From CAZUYC01 sp964624475 (GTDB taxonomy: Bacteria > Myxococcota_A > UBA9160 > SMWR01), in contig CAZUYC010000088.1 in the NCBI GenBank assembly GCA_964624475.1, positions 1 through 64,000 on the forward strand: a DNA stretch of 64,000 nucleotides. Reading direction: 5' to 3'. The notes beneath the pieces were generated by a model. It worked only from the letters and a program-made list of their open reading frames with translations, was not told the DNA's origin and searched no databases. Positions 1-9,128 of the stretch are shown here, piece after piece (the first letter of the stretch is position 1; the number at the start of each line of letters is the position of its first letter). The position numbers were made by a program, and so were the translations under genes.

Positions 1-180
1 GCCCGCGAAGCGGCCGCGCAGCGAGGCGAAGCCGAGCGGAGCCCTGCCTGCCGGCTCCTCGCGGGCGGCAGCCCGCGCAGCGGCCGCGCAGCGAGGCGAA
101 GCCGAGCGGAGCCCTGCCTGCCGGCTCCTCGCGGGCGGCAGCCCGCGCAGCGGCCGCGCAGCGAGGCGAAGCCGAGCGGA
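1..180. repeat. Tandem 70-bp repeat, about 2.6 copies
   Basis: Units start at 1, 71 and 141; the third stops after 40 bases, at 180. Units one and two differ by one base (gcccgcgaag versus gcccgcgcag). Each unit carries the core of a repeat family found elsewhere in the window: a GGC-GAA-GCC mini-hairpin at 25-33, 95-103 and 165-173. The array begins at the window edge, so the true copy number is unknown. It lies just upstream of the first kinase gene and I see no coding sequence in it. Confidence 0.9.
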
Positions 181-223
181 GTAGATGCGCCAGCCCCCAA
201 TGGGCGGAGCCCAAAAACCCCAC

Positions 224-251
224 TCAAGCCGGAGCCTTCGGGGGTCGATCT
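224..251 (+). promoter_or_regulatory. Possible sigma-28 (FliA)-like promoter
   Basis: TCAAGCCG at 224-231 and GTCGATCT at 244-251 are separated by 12 bases. They loosely resemble the FliA consensus (TAAAGTTT, 11-base spacer, GCCGATAA). The site is 10 bases upstream of the ATG at 262, too close for a normal leader and ribosome-binding site, so it may be chance. Confidence 0.18.
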
Positions 252-261
252 TCCGGTCGAG

Positions 262-2961
262 ATGGACCCCGCCCAGGAGCCCTCCGGCGAGCTCTACCAC
301 GGCTATCGCCGCGAGGTGGAGGGCGAGCGCATGGCCCGCTCCGCCCGCAGCGGGGCGACCATCGTCGCGGCGCTCAACACCGGCTTCATCGCGCTCGACT
401 GGCTCGCCTTCCGCAGCGACTTCGCCTGGATGCTCGCGGCGCGCCTCGCCTGCAACGCGGTGATGGCGGTCGTCGCCCTCGGAGCCGCGCAGCGCTGGCC
501 GCTGCGCTCGGCCGTCGCGGGCTGCCTCGGCGTGGGCGGCATGCTGCTCCAGGTGATCGCGTCCGCCGGCGGCACGACGGGCGAGTACTCGCCCGGCCTC
601 ATGCTCCTCTTCCTCGGCATGCCCGTGCTGCTCCCCTTCTCGGCGCGCCAGGCCGCCGGGATCGTCGCGCTGCTGCTGCTCGGGCTCGCCGGGCTGCCGC
701 TGGTCTCGGCCGAGAACCCGACGCTGCGCGCCTACCTCTTCCACATGACCTTCCCGGCGGCGGCCGGCGTGGAGAGCGTCTTCGCCTGCGCGCTCCTCGA
801 CCGGCTGCGCTTCGTCGACTTCCAGCGCCGCCGCGCCCTCGAGCGCCTCGACGAGGAGAAGTCGCGCTTCACCGCGAACGTGCACCACGAGCTGCGGACG
901 CCGCTCACGCTCCTGCTCGCGCCGCTCGAGGCGATGCTCGCGGGCGAGTTCGGCCCGCTGGCCGAGCTCCAGCAGAGCTACCTCGCGACGATGCGCGCGA
1001 ACGGGCTGCGGCTGCTCAAGCTCATCAACAACCTGCTCGACCTCGCGAAGATCGAGGGCGGAAAGCTCCGGATCGCGCGGCGCCGCGTGCGCCTGGGCGA
1101 GCTGGTGGAGGAGCTGGTCGCGGGCGCGCGGCCGCTCGCCGAGCACAAGGGAGTGGCGCTGCGCACGCAGGGCCTGGCGGAGCTCCCGCCGCTCTGCGTC
1201 GACCCGGATGCGCTCGAGAAGGTGGTGGTGAACCTGCTCGGCAACGCGCTCAAGTTCACCGAGGCCGGTGGCGGGATCGAGGTCGGCGCGGCGCCGCTCG
1301 CGGACGGCGGCGCCCGCCTCACGGTGGCCGACAGCGGCTGCGGCATCCCGGTGGAGGAGCTCGAGCGCATCTTCGATCGCTTCGCCCAGGTCGACGCGTC
1401 GAACACGCGCCGCTACGAGGGCACGGGGATCGGCCTCTCGCTCGCCCGCGAGCTGGTCGAGCTGCACGGGGGCCGGATCTGGGCCGAGAGCGACGGGCCG
1501 GGGCGCGGCGCGCGCATGCAGGTCGAGCTCCCGGCCGGCTCCCCGGACGTCGAGACGGCGCTCGAGCCCGAGCTCGCGCTCGCCGGGCGCGACGACCCGG
1601 CGCGCCTCGTCGAGCTTCGCCACCACGTGGACCGGTTCGCGGCCGGGACCTCCGCCGACGCCCCCGAGGCGGAGACGGGAGCGGACGGGGCTCCCCTGGT
1701 CCTCGTCTGCGAGGACAACCCCGACATGCGGCGCCTGCTCGTGCACCTGCTCGGCCAGGAGTTCCGCGTGCGCACGGCGGCGAACGGCCGCGAGGGGCTC
1801 GAGCGCGCCCGCGCGGCGGCGCCCGCGGTGGTCGTCACCGACGTGATGATGCCCGAGATGTCGGGGACGGAGCTCTGCCGCGCGCTCAAGGGCGATCCGG
1901 CGACGGCGGGGATCCCCGTCGTCCTCGTCACGTCGAAGGCCGAGCGGGAGATGAAGATCCAGGGCCTCGAGCTCGGCGCGGACGACTACGTGACCAAGCC
2001 CTTCCACCCGCGCGAGCTCCTGGCGCGCGTGCGCGCGCTCGCGCGCCTGCGCCGGCTCCAGGAAGAGGCCGCGCTGCGCCAGCGGCTGCTCGAGGAGACG
2101 AACGCGGAGCTCGAACGCGCGCTCGCCGACCTGCGCGAGGCGGGCGTGCGGCTCGTGCAGTCCGAGCGGCTCGCGGCCGTCGGCGAGCTCGCCGCGGGGA
2201 TCGCCCACGAGGCGAACAACCCCGTGAATTTCGCGAGCAACGCGCTGCGCGAGCTGGCCCGGCGGGTCGAGGAGCTGCGCGGCTTCGCCACGCGCCTGGC
2301 GGGCATCGACTGGCGCGACGCCGAGGCGGCGCGCGCGGCGGCCGCGGGCCTCGCGAAGCTGCGGGAGGAGGTCGACCTCGACGAGCTCGCCGACTCCGTG
2401 GCCGAGCTGGTGGCCATCGCGGGCGAGGGTCTCGAGCGCACGCAACGCCTGGTCGTGGACCTGCGCGACTTCGCCTCGCCCGGCGGATCCTCGCGCCGCT
2501 CGGTCGACCTGCGGCGGGGGCTCGAGTCCACCGCGAAGCTCGTGGCCCACGTCCTCCGGCAGTCGCGGGTCGAGCTGCGCCTCGACCTCGCCCCGGAGCT
2601 CCCGGCCGTGGAGGGCGACCCCCGCGCGCTGAACCAGGTCTTCCTCAACCTGCTGAAGAACGCGGCCGAAGCGCTCGAGGGGCGGGGGGGGACGGTGTGG
2701 GTCTCCGCCTGCCAGGAGGGCGAGTGGGTGCGGGTCGAGGTGCGCGACGACGGCCCCGGGATCGCCCCCGAGGCGCTCCCGCGCGTCTTCGAGCCCTTCC
2801 ACACCACCAAGCCCGCGGGGCGCGGGACCGGCCTCGGGCTCTCGATCAGTCGGCGCATCGTCAGCGAGCACGGCGGGACCCTCGAGGTCCGCTCGGGCCC
2901 CGGCGCCGGCGCGAGCTTCGCGGTGCGGCTCCCGCTGCGGGGAGGCGCGGGTGCGGCCTAG
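262..2961 (+). CDS. Membrane hybrid sensor kinase: two kinase modules around a receiver
   Basis: This 899-residue protein is a hybrid two-component kinase. The first ~190 residues are hydrophobic and form about five or six membrane segments. A first kinase module follows: H-box HHELRTP with the likely phospho-His at residue 209, N-box NLLGNALKFT near 324, DSGCGIP near 357 and GTGIGLSLA. A receiver domain starts near residue 480, with acceptor Asp 527 in VVVTDVMMPEMSG and Lys in YVTKPF. A second kinase module follows, with HEANNP (His 649), NLLKNAAEAL, DDGPGIAPEAL and GTGLGLSIS. Both kinase modules keep their catalytic motifs, so neither is obviously dead. The next kinase gene overlaps by 11 bases, suggesting co-expression in one relay. 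The signal sensed is unknown. The ATG at 262 lacks a strong ribosome-binding site. Confidence 0.92.
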   Translation: MDPAQEPSGELYHGYRREVEGERMARSARSGATIVAALNTGFIALDWLAFRSDFAWMLAARLACNAVMAVVALGAAQRWPLRSAVAGCLGVGGMLLQVIASAGGTTGEYSPGLMLLFLGMPVLLPFSARQAAGIVALLLLGLAGLPLVSAENPTLRAYLFHMTFPAAAGVESVFACALLDRLRFVDFQRRRALERLDEEKSRFTANVHHELRTPLTLLLAPLEAMLAGEFGPLAELQQSYLATMRANGLRLLKLINNLLDLAKIEGGKLRIARRRVRLGELVEELVAGARPLAEHKGVALRTQGLAELPPLCVDPDALEKVVVNLLGNALKFTEAGGGIEVGAAPLADGGARLTVADSGCGIPVEELERIFDRFAQVDASNTRRYEGTGIGLSLARELVELHGGRIWAESDGPGRGARMQVELPAGSPDVETALEPELALAGRDDPARLVELRHHVDRFAAGTSADAPEAETGADGAPLVLVCEDNPDMRRLLVHLLGQEFRVRTAANGREGLERARAAAPAVVVTDVMMPEMSGTELCRALKGDPATAGIPVVLVTSKAEREMKIQGLELGADDYVTKPFHPRELLARVRALARLRRLQEEAALRQRLLEETNAELERALADLREAGVRLVQSERLAAVGELAAGIAHEANNPVNFASNALRELARRVEELRGFATRLAGIDWRDAEAARAAAAGLAKLREEVDLDELADSVAELVAIAGEGLERTQRLVVDLRDFASPGGSSRRSVDLRRGLESTAKLVAHVLRQSRVELRLDLAPELPAVEGDPRALNQVFLNLLKNAAEALEGRGGTVWVSACQEGEWVRVEVRDDGPGIAPEALPRVFEPFHTTKPAGRGTGLGLSISRRIVSEHGGTLEVRSGPGAGASFAVRLPLRGGAGAA

Positions 2962-4648
2962 ACCCGACCGCATCCTCGACTACCGCGAGTACCCCGTGCT
3001 CTACGTGGACGACGAGCCGGAGAACCTGCGGATCTTCGAGCTGACCTTCCGCCGCGAGTTCTCGATCCTGCTGGCGCGCAGCGGAGAGGAGGGCCTCGCC
3101 CGCCTGCACGCCTCGCCGATCGCCCTCGTCCTCTCCGACCATCGCATGCCCGGCATGACCGGCGTGGAATTCCTCGCGCGCGCCTGCGAGATCGACCCGC
3201 GCGCCGTGCGCATGCTCGTCACCGCCTACGGCGATGCCGAGACGCTGGGACACGCGATCAACAGCGGCGCGATCTACCGCTTCGTTCCGAAGCCCTGGAC
3301 GCCGGACGACATGCGCGTCGTGCTGCGCCGGGGGGTCGAGGTCTACGCGCTCGACCGCGAGCGCGAGCAGCTCCTGCGCGAGCTCACGCTGCTCAACCGC
3401 GTCGCGAAGTCGATGACCCAGGAGCTCGCCGTCGATCCGCTCCTCGACCTGATCCTCTCCACCGTGACCGAGGATCTCGGCTACGACGCCGCGGCGATGC
3501 TCCTCTTCGACCCGGGCGAGGAGCGCCTGGTGTGGGACCGCTTCGCGCCGCGCGAGGACCCCGTGTCGGATACGCTGCGAGGGCTCGAGCTCTCGCGCCA
3601 GACGGCGCCCGCCTTCGTGCGCCGCCTCTGCGACGGCGAGGCGCAGCTGCTCGCGCTGGACCAGGCGCTTCAGCTCGAGGGCGTGATGCGGCGCCTCGTT
3701 ACCGAGGTCTCGGCCGAGCAGATCCTGGTCGTGCCGCTGCTCGGCAAGCAGCGCGCCCTCGGCGCGATCGCGGTCGACAACCGGCGCGGCGGGCGCCGCT
3801 TCGGTGCCGACGACCAGACGCTGCTCGAGGGAGTGGCGACGCAGGCGGCGATCGCGCTCGAGAACGCGAGGCTGGTCGAAGACCTGCGCCGCTCGCGCGA
3901 GCAGGTGCGGCGCAGCGAGCGCCTCGGAACGCTCGGCACGCTCGCAGCCGGCCTCGCCCACGAGATCAACAATCCCCTGGTCTCGATCCACACCTTCCTG
4001 CACATGGCGCCGGCCAAGCGCCGCGAGGAAGACGCCGAGTTCTGGGGCGGGTATCACGCGCTCGCGTGCAAGGAGGTCGATCGCATCCGCCGCCTCGTCG
4101 CGACGATGCGCGGCCTCGGCCGCGACGACGGCTCCGCCGCGGTGCGGGAGGGCTTCGATGCGCGCGCGGTCGCCGAGGAGGTCGCGGCGCTGCTCCAGCC
4201 CGAGGCGCTGCGCGCCGCGGTGACGCTGCGCGTGGAGGCCGAGCCGGGCACACCGAAGCTCGTGGCGGTGCGCGACCACGTGCACCAGGTGCTCACCAAC
4301 CTCGCGCTGAACGCCATCCAGGCCTCGCGCCCCGGCGGCGAGGTAGCGATCCGCCTGGCGCCCGATTTGACCAGCGGCGGCGTGTGCCTCGAGGTCAGCG
4401 ACCAGGGCGAGGGGATCCCGGAGGAGCATCTCGCGCGAATCTTCGACCCGTTCTTCACGACCAAGGGGCCCGACCACGGCACCGGGCTCGGGCTCATGGT
4501 CTGTCATCGCCTCGTCTGCGATCACGGCGGGACGATCGAGGTGCGCTCGCGCGTGGGCGAGGGCTCGACCTTCGCGGTGCGGCTGCCCCCGCCGGCGCGC
4601 GGCGCCGAGCCGGGCGCCTCGCTTGACCCCTCGACCCCGGATTGTTAG
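2951..4648 (+). CDS. Receiver-GAF-histidine kinase (soluble)
   Basis: This 565-residue protein has an N-terminal receiver (VLYVDDEPENLRI, acceptor Asp 63 in LSDHRMPGMTG, Lys in FVPKPW). A GAF-like sensory domain spans about residues 150-310 (DLILSTVTEDLGYDAAAML). The C-terminal kinase has phospho-His 337 in GLAHEINNP, then NLALNAIQAS, DQGEGIPEEHL and GTGLGLMV. No membrane segment is visible, so it should be cytosolic. The GTG start at 2951 has GGAGG five bases upstream, inside the end of the preceding gene. The receiver is plausibly phosphorylated by the upstream membrane hybrid kinase, with this protein passing the phosphate on. No DNA-binding output regulator lies nearby, so the final target is unknown. 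Confidence 0.92.
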   Translation: MRPRPDRILDYREYPVLYVDDEPENLRIFELTFRREFSILLARSGEEGLARLHASPIALVLSDHRMPGMTGVEFLARACEIDPRAVRMLVTAYGDAETLGHAINSGAIYRFVPKPWTPDDMRVVLRRGVEVYALDREREQLLRELTLLNRVAKSMTQELAVDPLLDLILSTVTEDLGYDAAAMLLFDPGEERLVWDRFAPREDPVSDTLRGLELSRQTAPAFVRRLCDGEAQLLALDQALQLEGVMRRLVTEVSAEQILVVPLLGKQRALGAIAVDNRRGGRRFGADDQTLLEGVATQAAIALENARLVEDLRRSREQVRRSERLGTLGTLAAGLAHEINNPLVSIHTFLHMAPAKRREEDAEFWGGYHALACKEVDRIRRLVATMRGLGRDDGSAAVREGFDARAVAEEVAALLQPEALRAAVTLRVEAEPGTPKLVAVRDHVHQVLTNLALNAIQASRPGGEVAIRLAPDLTSGGVCLEVSDQGEGIPEEHLARIFDPFFTTKGPDHGTGLGLMVCHRLVCDHGGTIEVRSRVGEGSTFAVRLPPPARGAEPGASLDPSTPDC

Positions 4649-4701
4649 ACAGTTCGGCGCGCGCCGTCCTCTGCGCGGCGCCCTCCGGGGGGCCGAACCG
4701 A

Positions 4702-5331
4702 GTGCACAGCCGTGGGCCGATCCCGCTCCTCGCCGCCGCGTGTCTGCTCGCCCAGGCCGGCGGGGCCGCGGCGGCGCCGGCCCGCGTCGCGCTGCTCCCG
4801 GTCACCGTGCACAGCTCCGACGCGGCGTCGAGCTACCTGAGCGCCGGCCTCGCCTCGATGCTCTCCTCGCGCCTCGAGCTCTTCGAGGAGATCTCCGTGA
4901 TCCGCGTCGAGGCCGGCGGGGGAGGCGAGGCCGCGGCGCTCGGGGCCGGTCGCGAGGCGGGGGCCGACTTCGTGGTCTACGGCTCCTTCACCCAGTTCGG
5001 CGAGGGCGCGAGCCTCGACCTCCAGTGCGCGCGGGTCGAAGGCGGCGGCGACGCCCGGCGCATCTTCGTGCAATCCGGGACACTCGGCGAGATCATCCCG
5101 AAGCTCGACGAGCTCGCCGAGAAGATCCGCCTGCACGTGAGCGGGGGCCGCCCGCCCGCCCCCGACCCCGCCCCCGCCGCGACGGCAGCGGGCGCCGGGG
5201 AGCTCGGCGACCTCCAGCGCCGCGTCGAATCGCTCGAGCGCAGCGTCTTCCGCAGCGGCCCCGAGCAGGGCCCGGCGGGCCCGCCGGTGCCGAAGGCCCC
5301 CGCGGGCGGGACGGGCGCGCGAACCCCCTAG
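4702..5331 (+). CDS. Exported FlgO/TolB-N-like protein with C-terminal coiled coil
   Basis: From the GTG at 4702 the product is 209 residues. It begins with a short basic stretch and a hydrophobic signal peptide (PIPLLAAACLLAQAGGAAAA). An upstream in-frame TTG at 4642 would add 20 residues ahead of the signal and looks worse. The mature part resembles the FlgO/CsgG/TolB N-terminal fold: a VALLPV strand, a helix (YLSAGLASMLSSRLE), then GREAGADFVVYGSF. A short predicted coiled coil (LGDLQRRVESLERSV) and a Gly/Pro-rich tail end the protein. It overlaps the end of the kinase gene if TTG is used and otherwise follows by 53 bases, so it may share that operon. It is probably periplasmic; I see no lipobox Cys. 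The specific role is unknown. Confidence 0.72.
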   Translation: MHSRGPIPLLAAACLLAQAGGAAAAPARVALLPVTVHSSDAASSYLSAGLASMLSSRLELFEEISVIRVEAGGGGEAAALGAGREAGADFVVYGSFTQFGEGASLDLQCARVEGGGDARRIFVQSGTLGEIIPKLDELAEKIRLHVSGGRPPAPDPAPAATAAGAGELGDLQRRVESLERSVFRSGPEQGPAGPPVPKAPAGGTGARTP

Positions 5332-5386
5332 CCGGCCCGTCTCGCCTGGCGTCTGGCGCCTCCCCGCGTAGGATGCCACCACCCGC

Positions 5387-6883
5387 ATGGCCGAACGGAA
5401 GGATCCGGAGCCTCGAGAGCAGGCGCTCGGCAGCGCCCCAGGGGCCGCAAGAGCGGGCTCGAAGAGGTTCTTGCTGGTCGTCCTCGGCGACGCGACCGAC
5501 GCCCTGCCCGTGGCGCGCTGGCTGGGTCGCCTTCCGCCGGCGGCTCGCGACGCCGCGGCCGAGATCGCCGTCCTCCTGCACGTCGCCCACGCGGACGCGG
5601 CCGTGCCCCACTCGCTCGACGCGCTCGCCGCCGCCATCCCGAAGCTGCGAATCCACCCCGATGTGCGGCACTACGGCCACGGCGGGCGCCGCAAGATCGC
5701 GTACGAGTACGCGCTGCAGCACGGGTTCGACTGCGTGGCGGTGGTCGAGCCGGACGATCGCTTCCCGCCCGAGCGACTCCCGGAGCTGTGGGCCGAGGTC
5801 TCCGGAGGCTACGCCCTGGTCGTCGCGTCGCGCGCACGCTGCCGCGCGCGCGAGCGAGCCGGGGCGCGGCTGCTCGATGCCGTGCTCGGGCTCGCCGTCG
5901 CGGACTACGCCTCGCCGTTTCGAGCGATCGACTGCTCCGTGCTGCGACGCGTCCCGTTCCACCTGAACGGCGACGGGCGCGGGTTCGAGACCGAGCTCCT
6001 GATCCAGTTCCGCGCGCTGGGCGTCGACCCGCGCGAGATCCGAGGGGAAGCCTCCGGGGATGCGTCCTTCTCGTACTTCGAGAGCCTCGCGATCGCGCTC
6101 GGGTATCGCTTCCATCAGCTGCACGTCCTGCGCCGGGGGCAGTATTTCGTCGACCGCGGCGTTGGCTACACGCTGAAGCTCCACCCGGCGAGCTCGCACG
6201 TCCAGGTGCTCGACGCCGTGTCTGCCGGCTCGCTCGTGCTGGACCTCGGCTGCTCGCAGGGCCTGCTCGTCGCGCCGTTGCAGCGCAAGCAGGTCCGCGT
6301 CGTCGGCGTCGACGCGCGCGATCCGGCGACGGTCTCCGACCTCGATGCGTACTACCGGCGCGATCTCGAGCGCCCCCTCGACATCCCCGAGAGCCGGGTC
6401 TTCGACTACGTCGTCTGCTCGGACGTGATCGAGCACGTGGTCAACCGCGCCGAGCTGCTGCGCGGAGTCCGGCGCTACCTCAAGCCCGACGGGCGATTGC
6501 TGATCTCGACGCCGAACATCGCGGTCTGGTTCTATCGGCTGTCGCTGCTCGTCGGACGCTTCGAGTACGGACCGCGCGGCGTGCTGGACGAGAGTCACGT
6601 CCACCTGTTCACGCGAGCGACCTTTCGTCGAGAGATCGAGAATGCCGCGTTTCGCATCGTGCGCGAGCGCGTCACGGCCCTGCCCTTCGAGGTGGTGTTC
6701 GAATCGACGGGGCGCAGCCGGATCGTCCACGCGCTGACCAGCGCGTATCACACGCTCGCGCGCTGGTGGCCCGAGCTCTTCGCGTACCAGTTCCTGCTCG
6801 AGGCGGAAGTGAGGACGCTGCTCGAGGCGCCGGGGTCGGGCGGCGACTCGGGCGGGGCTTCGCTCCGGGAGCCGTCTTCCTGA
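5387..6883 (+). CDS. Fused family-2-like glycosyltransferase and SAM methyltransferase
   Basis: This 498-residue protein has two enzyme domains. Residues ~25-260 look like a GT-A glycosyltransferase: a Rossmann-like start (FLLVVLGDATDALPVARWL), an acidic VVEPDDRF motif as the metal/nucleotide-sugar site, and a GFETELLIQF segment typical of polyprenyl-phosphate sugar transferases. Residues ~275-430 are a class I methyltransferase with LVLDLGCSQG (motif I), VVGVDARDP, DYVVCSDVIEH and LKPDGRLLISTPN. A long membrane tail is absent. The enzyme probably adds and modifies a sugar or lipid-linked intermediate for an envelope polysaccharide; donor and acceptor cannot be read from sequence. Its last 136 bases overlap the convergent membrane protein gene on the other strand. 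Confidence 0.85.
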   Translation: MAERKDPEPREQALGSAPGAARAGSKRFLLVVLGDATDALPVARWLGRLPPAARDAAAEIAVLLHVAHADAAVPHSLDALAAAIPKLRIHPDVRHYGHGGRRKIAYEYALQHGFDCVAVVEPDDRFPPERLPELWAEVSGGYALVVASRARCRARERAGARLLDAVLGLAVADYASPFRAIDCSVLRRVPFHLNGDGRGFETELLIQFRALGVDPREIRGEASGDASFSYFESLAIALGYRFHQLHVLRRGQYFVDRGVGYTLKLHPASSHVQVLDAVSAGSLVLDLGCSQGLLVAPLQRKQVRVVGVDARDPATVSDLDAYYRRDLERPLDIPESRVFDYVVCSDVIEHVVNRAELLRGVRRYLKPDGRLLISTPNIAVWFYRLSLLVGRFEYGPRGVLDESHVHLFTRATFRREIENAAFRIVRERVTALPFEVVFESTGRSRIVHALTSAYHTLARWWPELFAYQFLLEAEVRTLLEAPGSGGDSGGASLREPSS

Positions 6884-9030
6884 GGCAGGGATCTTCGCGA
6901 GAGCCTGACGAGCGGGATCAGCAGGGCCGCGCTCGCGACCGAGATGGCGAAGCCCTCCGCTGCGCCCGGCGTGGCGAAGCGGAGCCGCAGGACGCGCGTC
7001 CCCGGATCGACGCGGAGCGCCAGGACGAAGTCCTCGGCCCGGAGCACCGGGGCGGCGGCTCCGTCGACGATCGCCCACCATCCGGGATCCCAGGCCTCGA
7101 GAATGCGCACGAAGCCGGTCTCCGGGGCTTCTACGTGCACCACGATCTCGTCGGACGAAGGGCGTGCGTAGGCGATGTGCGCCGCGCCGACCGGGTCGTT
7201 CCCCGCCGGCGGAGGGGGCGCCGCGGCTTCCCGGGCGAGCAGGATCACGTCGCGGAGCACGAACGCGGGATCGCGCAGCCGGGCATGGATCTCCTCCTCG
7301 TCCAGGAAGAGCGCGCGGCGATGCGGGACGAAGGCGGCGCGCGGGGCGGGCCGGGGGACCGCGTACTGCCGTCCGCCTTCTCCGGCAGCCAGGACCCGTA
7401 GGTCCGGGCGGTGCTCGTCCGTCACGACCCGCACGACCCCGGCATGGGCGAGGGCGCGTGCGGTCAGCGTCGAGCCGTCCAGCACCTGCACGTTGGTCCG
7501 GGGCGGCACCCCCGTTAGGGAGAGGAGCGCCCGGTAGGGGCGGGCGAGCAGGATCGAGTCGAAGAAGCCCACGTCGTCGACGGCGCGGTTTAGCGGGGTC
7601 CAGAAGCCCACGTCCATCGCGACCCGAGCGGTGCCCAGCTCCTCTCGCCAGCGCGCGACGAGCCCCGGATCGCGAGCGAGCGCCGGGCGTGTGTTCACGA
7701 AGGGCGCGTCGTGCGCGCCCAGATCGAGGAGCTGCGCCCCGGCGATCGCCGCCACCAGCGCGGCGAGGCGACGCCGGCGCGGGCCGACGGCCGCGCGCAG
7801 CAGCAGATCCAGCGCGACGCCGAGCGAGCAGGCCAGGGCGAACTGGGTCAGGTAGATCTGGCGCGCGGGACTCCTCAGCAGCGTGCCGGGCAGCGAGGCC
7901 AGGAGCGGCGCCGCGAGCGGCAAGGCCGCCGCGAGAGCCGCCGCTCCGAGCGCGACGACGAAGCGGAAGGGCGGCGCGGGGGACCAGCGCCTGCCGAGGC
8001 CGAGGACGACGAGGAGGGCGACGGCGGCGAGGGGCGTGAGACCGACGTAGCCCACGGTGTCCCAGAAGACGGCGTGGTTGCCGGGAAAGGGCACGGCCGG
8101 CAGCCGCTCCACGTAGGCGGGCCAGCCGTCCTTCCACGGTGCGACGAACGCGCCGAGACGCTCGTACGGGAAGACGACGTCGTTCGCCGGGCGATCCAAC
8201 GCGAGCGTGCGCGTGCTGCGCTGGATCAGCCCGAGCGTCGGCCGCCAGGCGAAGCCCGCCATGCCGAGCCCGAGCGCGATCGCGCCGAGGGCGACCGGCG
8301 CGCGACCGCGGCCGCGGTAGAGCGCGTAGAGAGCGGTAGCCCCGATCGCGTAGAACGGGAGCTGTGGGTGGCCGGCCAGGGCGACGCAGGTGGTGGCGAC
8401 CGCCAGCGCCACCAGGCGGAGCCGCGGGCGACCCCCGTCCCGGGCGAGGGCGCGGTCCATCAGCCACAGCAGGAGCGGAAGCGCGGGGTACGCCTCGAGG
8501 AGGGGGAGATGTCCCGCCAGGACCCGCGCCGCGAAATAGCCGGAGCATGCGAAGGTCCAGCCCGCGGCCGCCGCGGCGACGGGGGCCAGCCCGCCGCGGC
8601 GGCAGAACGCGTAGGTGAAGAGCGCCGCGAGCTGGGCGGCCAGGTTCACGCCGACCGCAAAGGCCCGCGCCGGATCGACGAAGAGCAGCGGCAGGCGCGT
8701 AGGGATGAACGGGAAGGACTGGATGTTCGACCAGAACGGTTGGCCGAGGAGCTCACGGGGGTACCACGCCGGCAGCGCTGGCGAGGCTCCGAAGAGCGCC
8801 TCGCGGGCGAACTCGAGGCGACGGACGTGCAGGTGGAGGTAGTCGATGCCGACGAGCATCGCGTCGCCTCCCAGCAGCGACGGCGGGCAGTACACGACGA
8901 GCACGGCCGCAGCGAGGGCGAGGAGGAGCGCGCCCCGTCCCGCCCGGGAGCCGGGCCAGGCGCCGAGACCCTCGGGAGCGGGCGCCGCGTGCGCCTGCCG
9001 ATCCGGCCCTTCCCGGTCCGCTGCTCGCAT
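6748..9030 (-). CDS. YfhO-like multi-pass membrane protein
   Basis: The ORF is open far upstream, but the family-like protein starts at the ATG at 9030 (760 residues). A short cytosolic tail precedes the first membrane helix (GALLLALAAAVLVVYCPPSL). About a dozen hydrophobic helices follow, then a soluble region and a last helix near the C terminus (ISVASAALLIPLVRL). The long exported loop after the first helix (DYLHLHVRRLEF...WYPRELLGQPF) and the soluble part with EAWDPGWWAIVDG fit the YfhO/GT-C-like family, thought to act in glycosylation of cell-wall polymers or lipids. The last 45 or so residues, rich in Ser/Pro, overlap the convergent glycosyltransferase gene and are probably recent read-through. 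No clear ribosome-binding site precedes the ATG. It faces the SGNH gene across 98 bases. Confidence 0.82.
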   Translation of the reverse strand: MRAADREGPDRQAHAAPAPEGLGAWPGSRAGRGALLLALAAAVLVVYCPPSLLGGDAMLVGIDYLHLHVRRLEFAREALFGASPALPAWYPRELLGQPFWSNIQSFPFIPTRLPLLFVDPARAFAVGVNLAAQLAALFTYAFCRRGGLAPVAAAAAGWTFACSGYFAARVLAGHLPLLEAYPALPLLLWLMDRALARDGGRPRLRLVALAVATTCVALAGHPQLPFYAIGATALYALYRGRGRAPVALGAIALGLGMAGFAWRPTLGLIQRSTRTLALDRPANDVVFPYERLGAFVAPWKDGWPAYVERLPAVPFPGNHAVFWDTVGYVGLTPLAAVALLVVLGLGRRWSPAPPFRFVVALGAAALAAALPLAAPLLASLPGTLLRSPARQIYLTQFALACSLGVALDLLLRAAVGPRRRRLAALVAAIAGAQLLDLGAHDAPFVNTRPALARDPGLVARWREELGTARVAMDVGFWTPLNRAVDDVGFFDSILLARPYRALLSLTGVPPRTNVQVLDGSTLTARALAHAGVVRVVTDEHRPDLRVLAAGEGGRQYAVPRPAPRAAFVPHRRALFLDEEEIHARLRDPAFVLRDVILLAREAAAPPPPAGNDPVGAAHIAYARPSSDEIVVHVEAPETGFVRILEAWDPGWWAIVDGAAAPVLRAEDFVLALRVDPGTRVLRLRFATPGAAEGFAISVASAALLIPLVRLSRRSLPQEDGSRSEAPPESPPDPGASSSVLTSASSRNWYAKSSGHQRASV

Positions 9031-9128
9031 GCGCGCGGATTCTACCGGCTCCTTGCTGCGGGCCGGCGCCGAGCGCGTCCAGGAGGGAACCGCCGGCGCG
9101 GCGGCCGCCTCCTCTATGCTCCCGTCGC

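Noticed and set aside
1..180. The start tandem repeat as a CRISPR array.
   Set aside because: The whole 70-base unit repeats with no unique spacers.
5093..8548. An 1151-codon minus-strand open frame.
   Set aside because: It covers the clear glycosyltransferase-methyltransferase gene and part of the YfhO-like gene in the wrong frame; its product is low-complexity Arg/Gly-rich.
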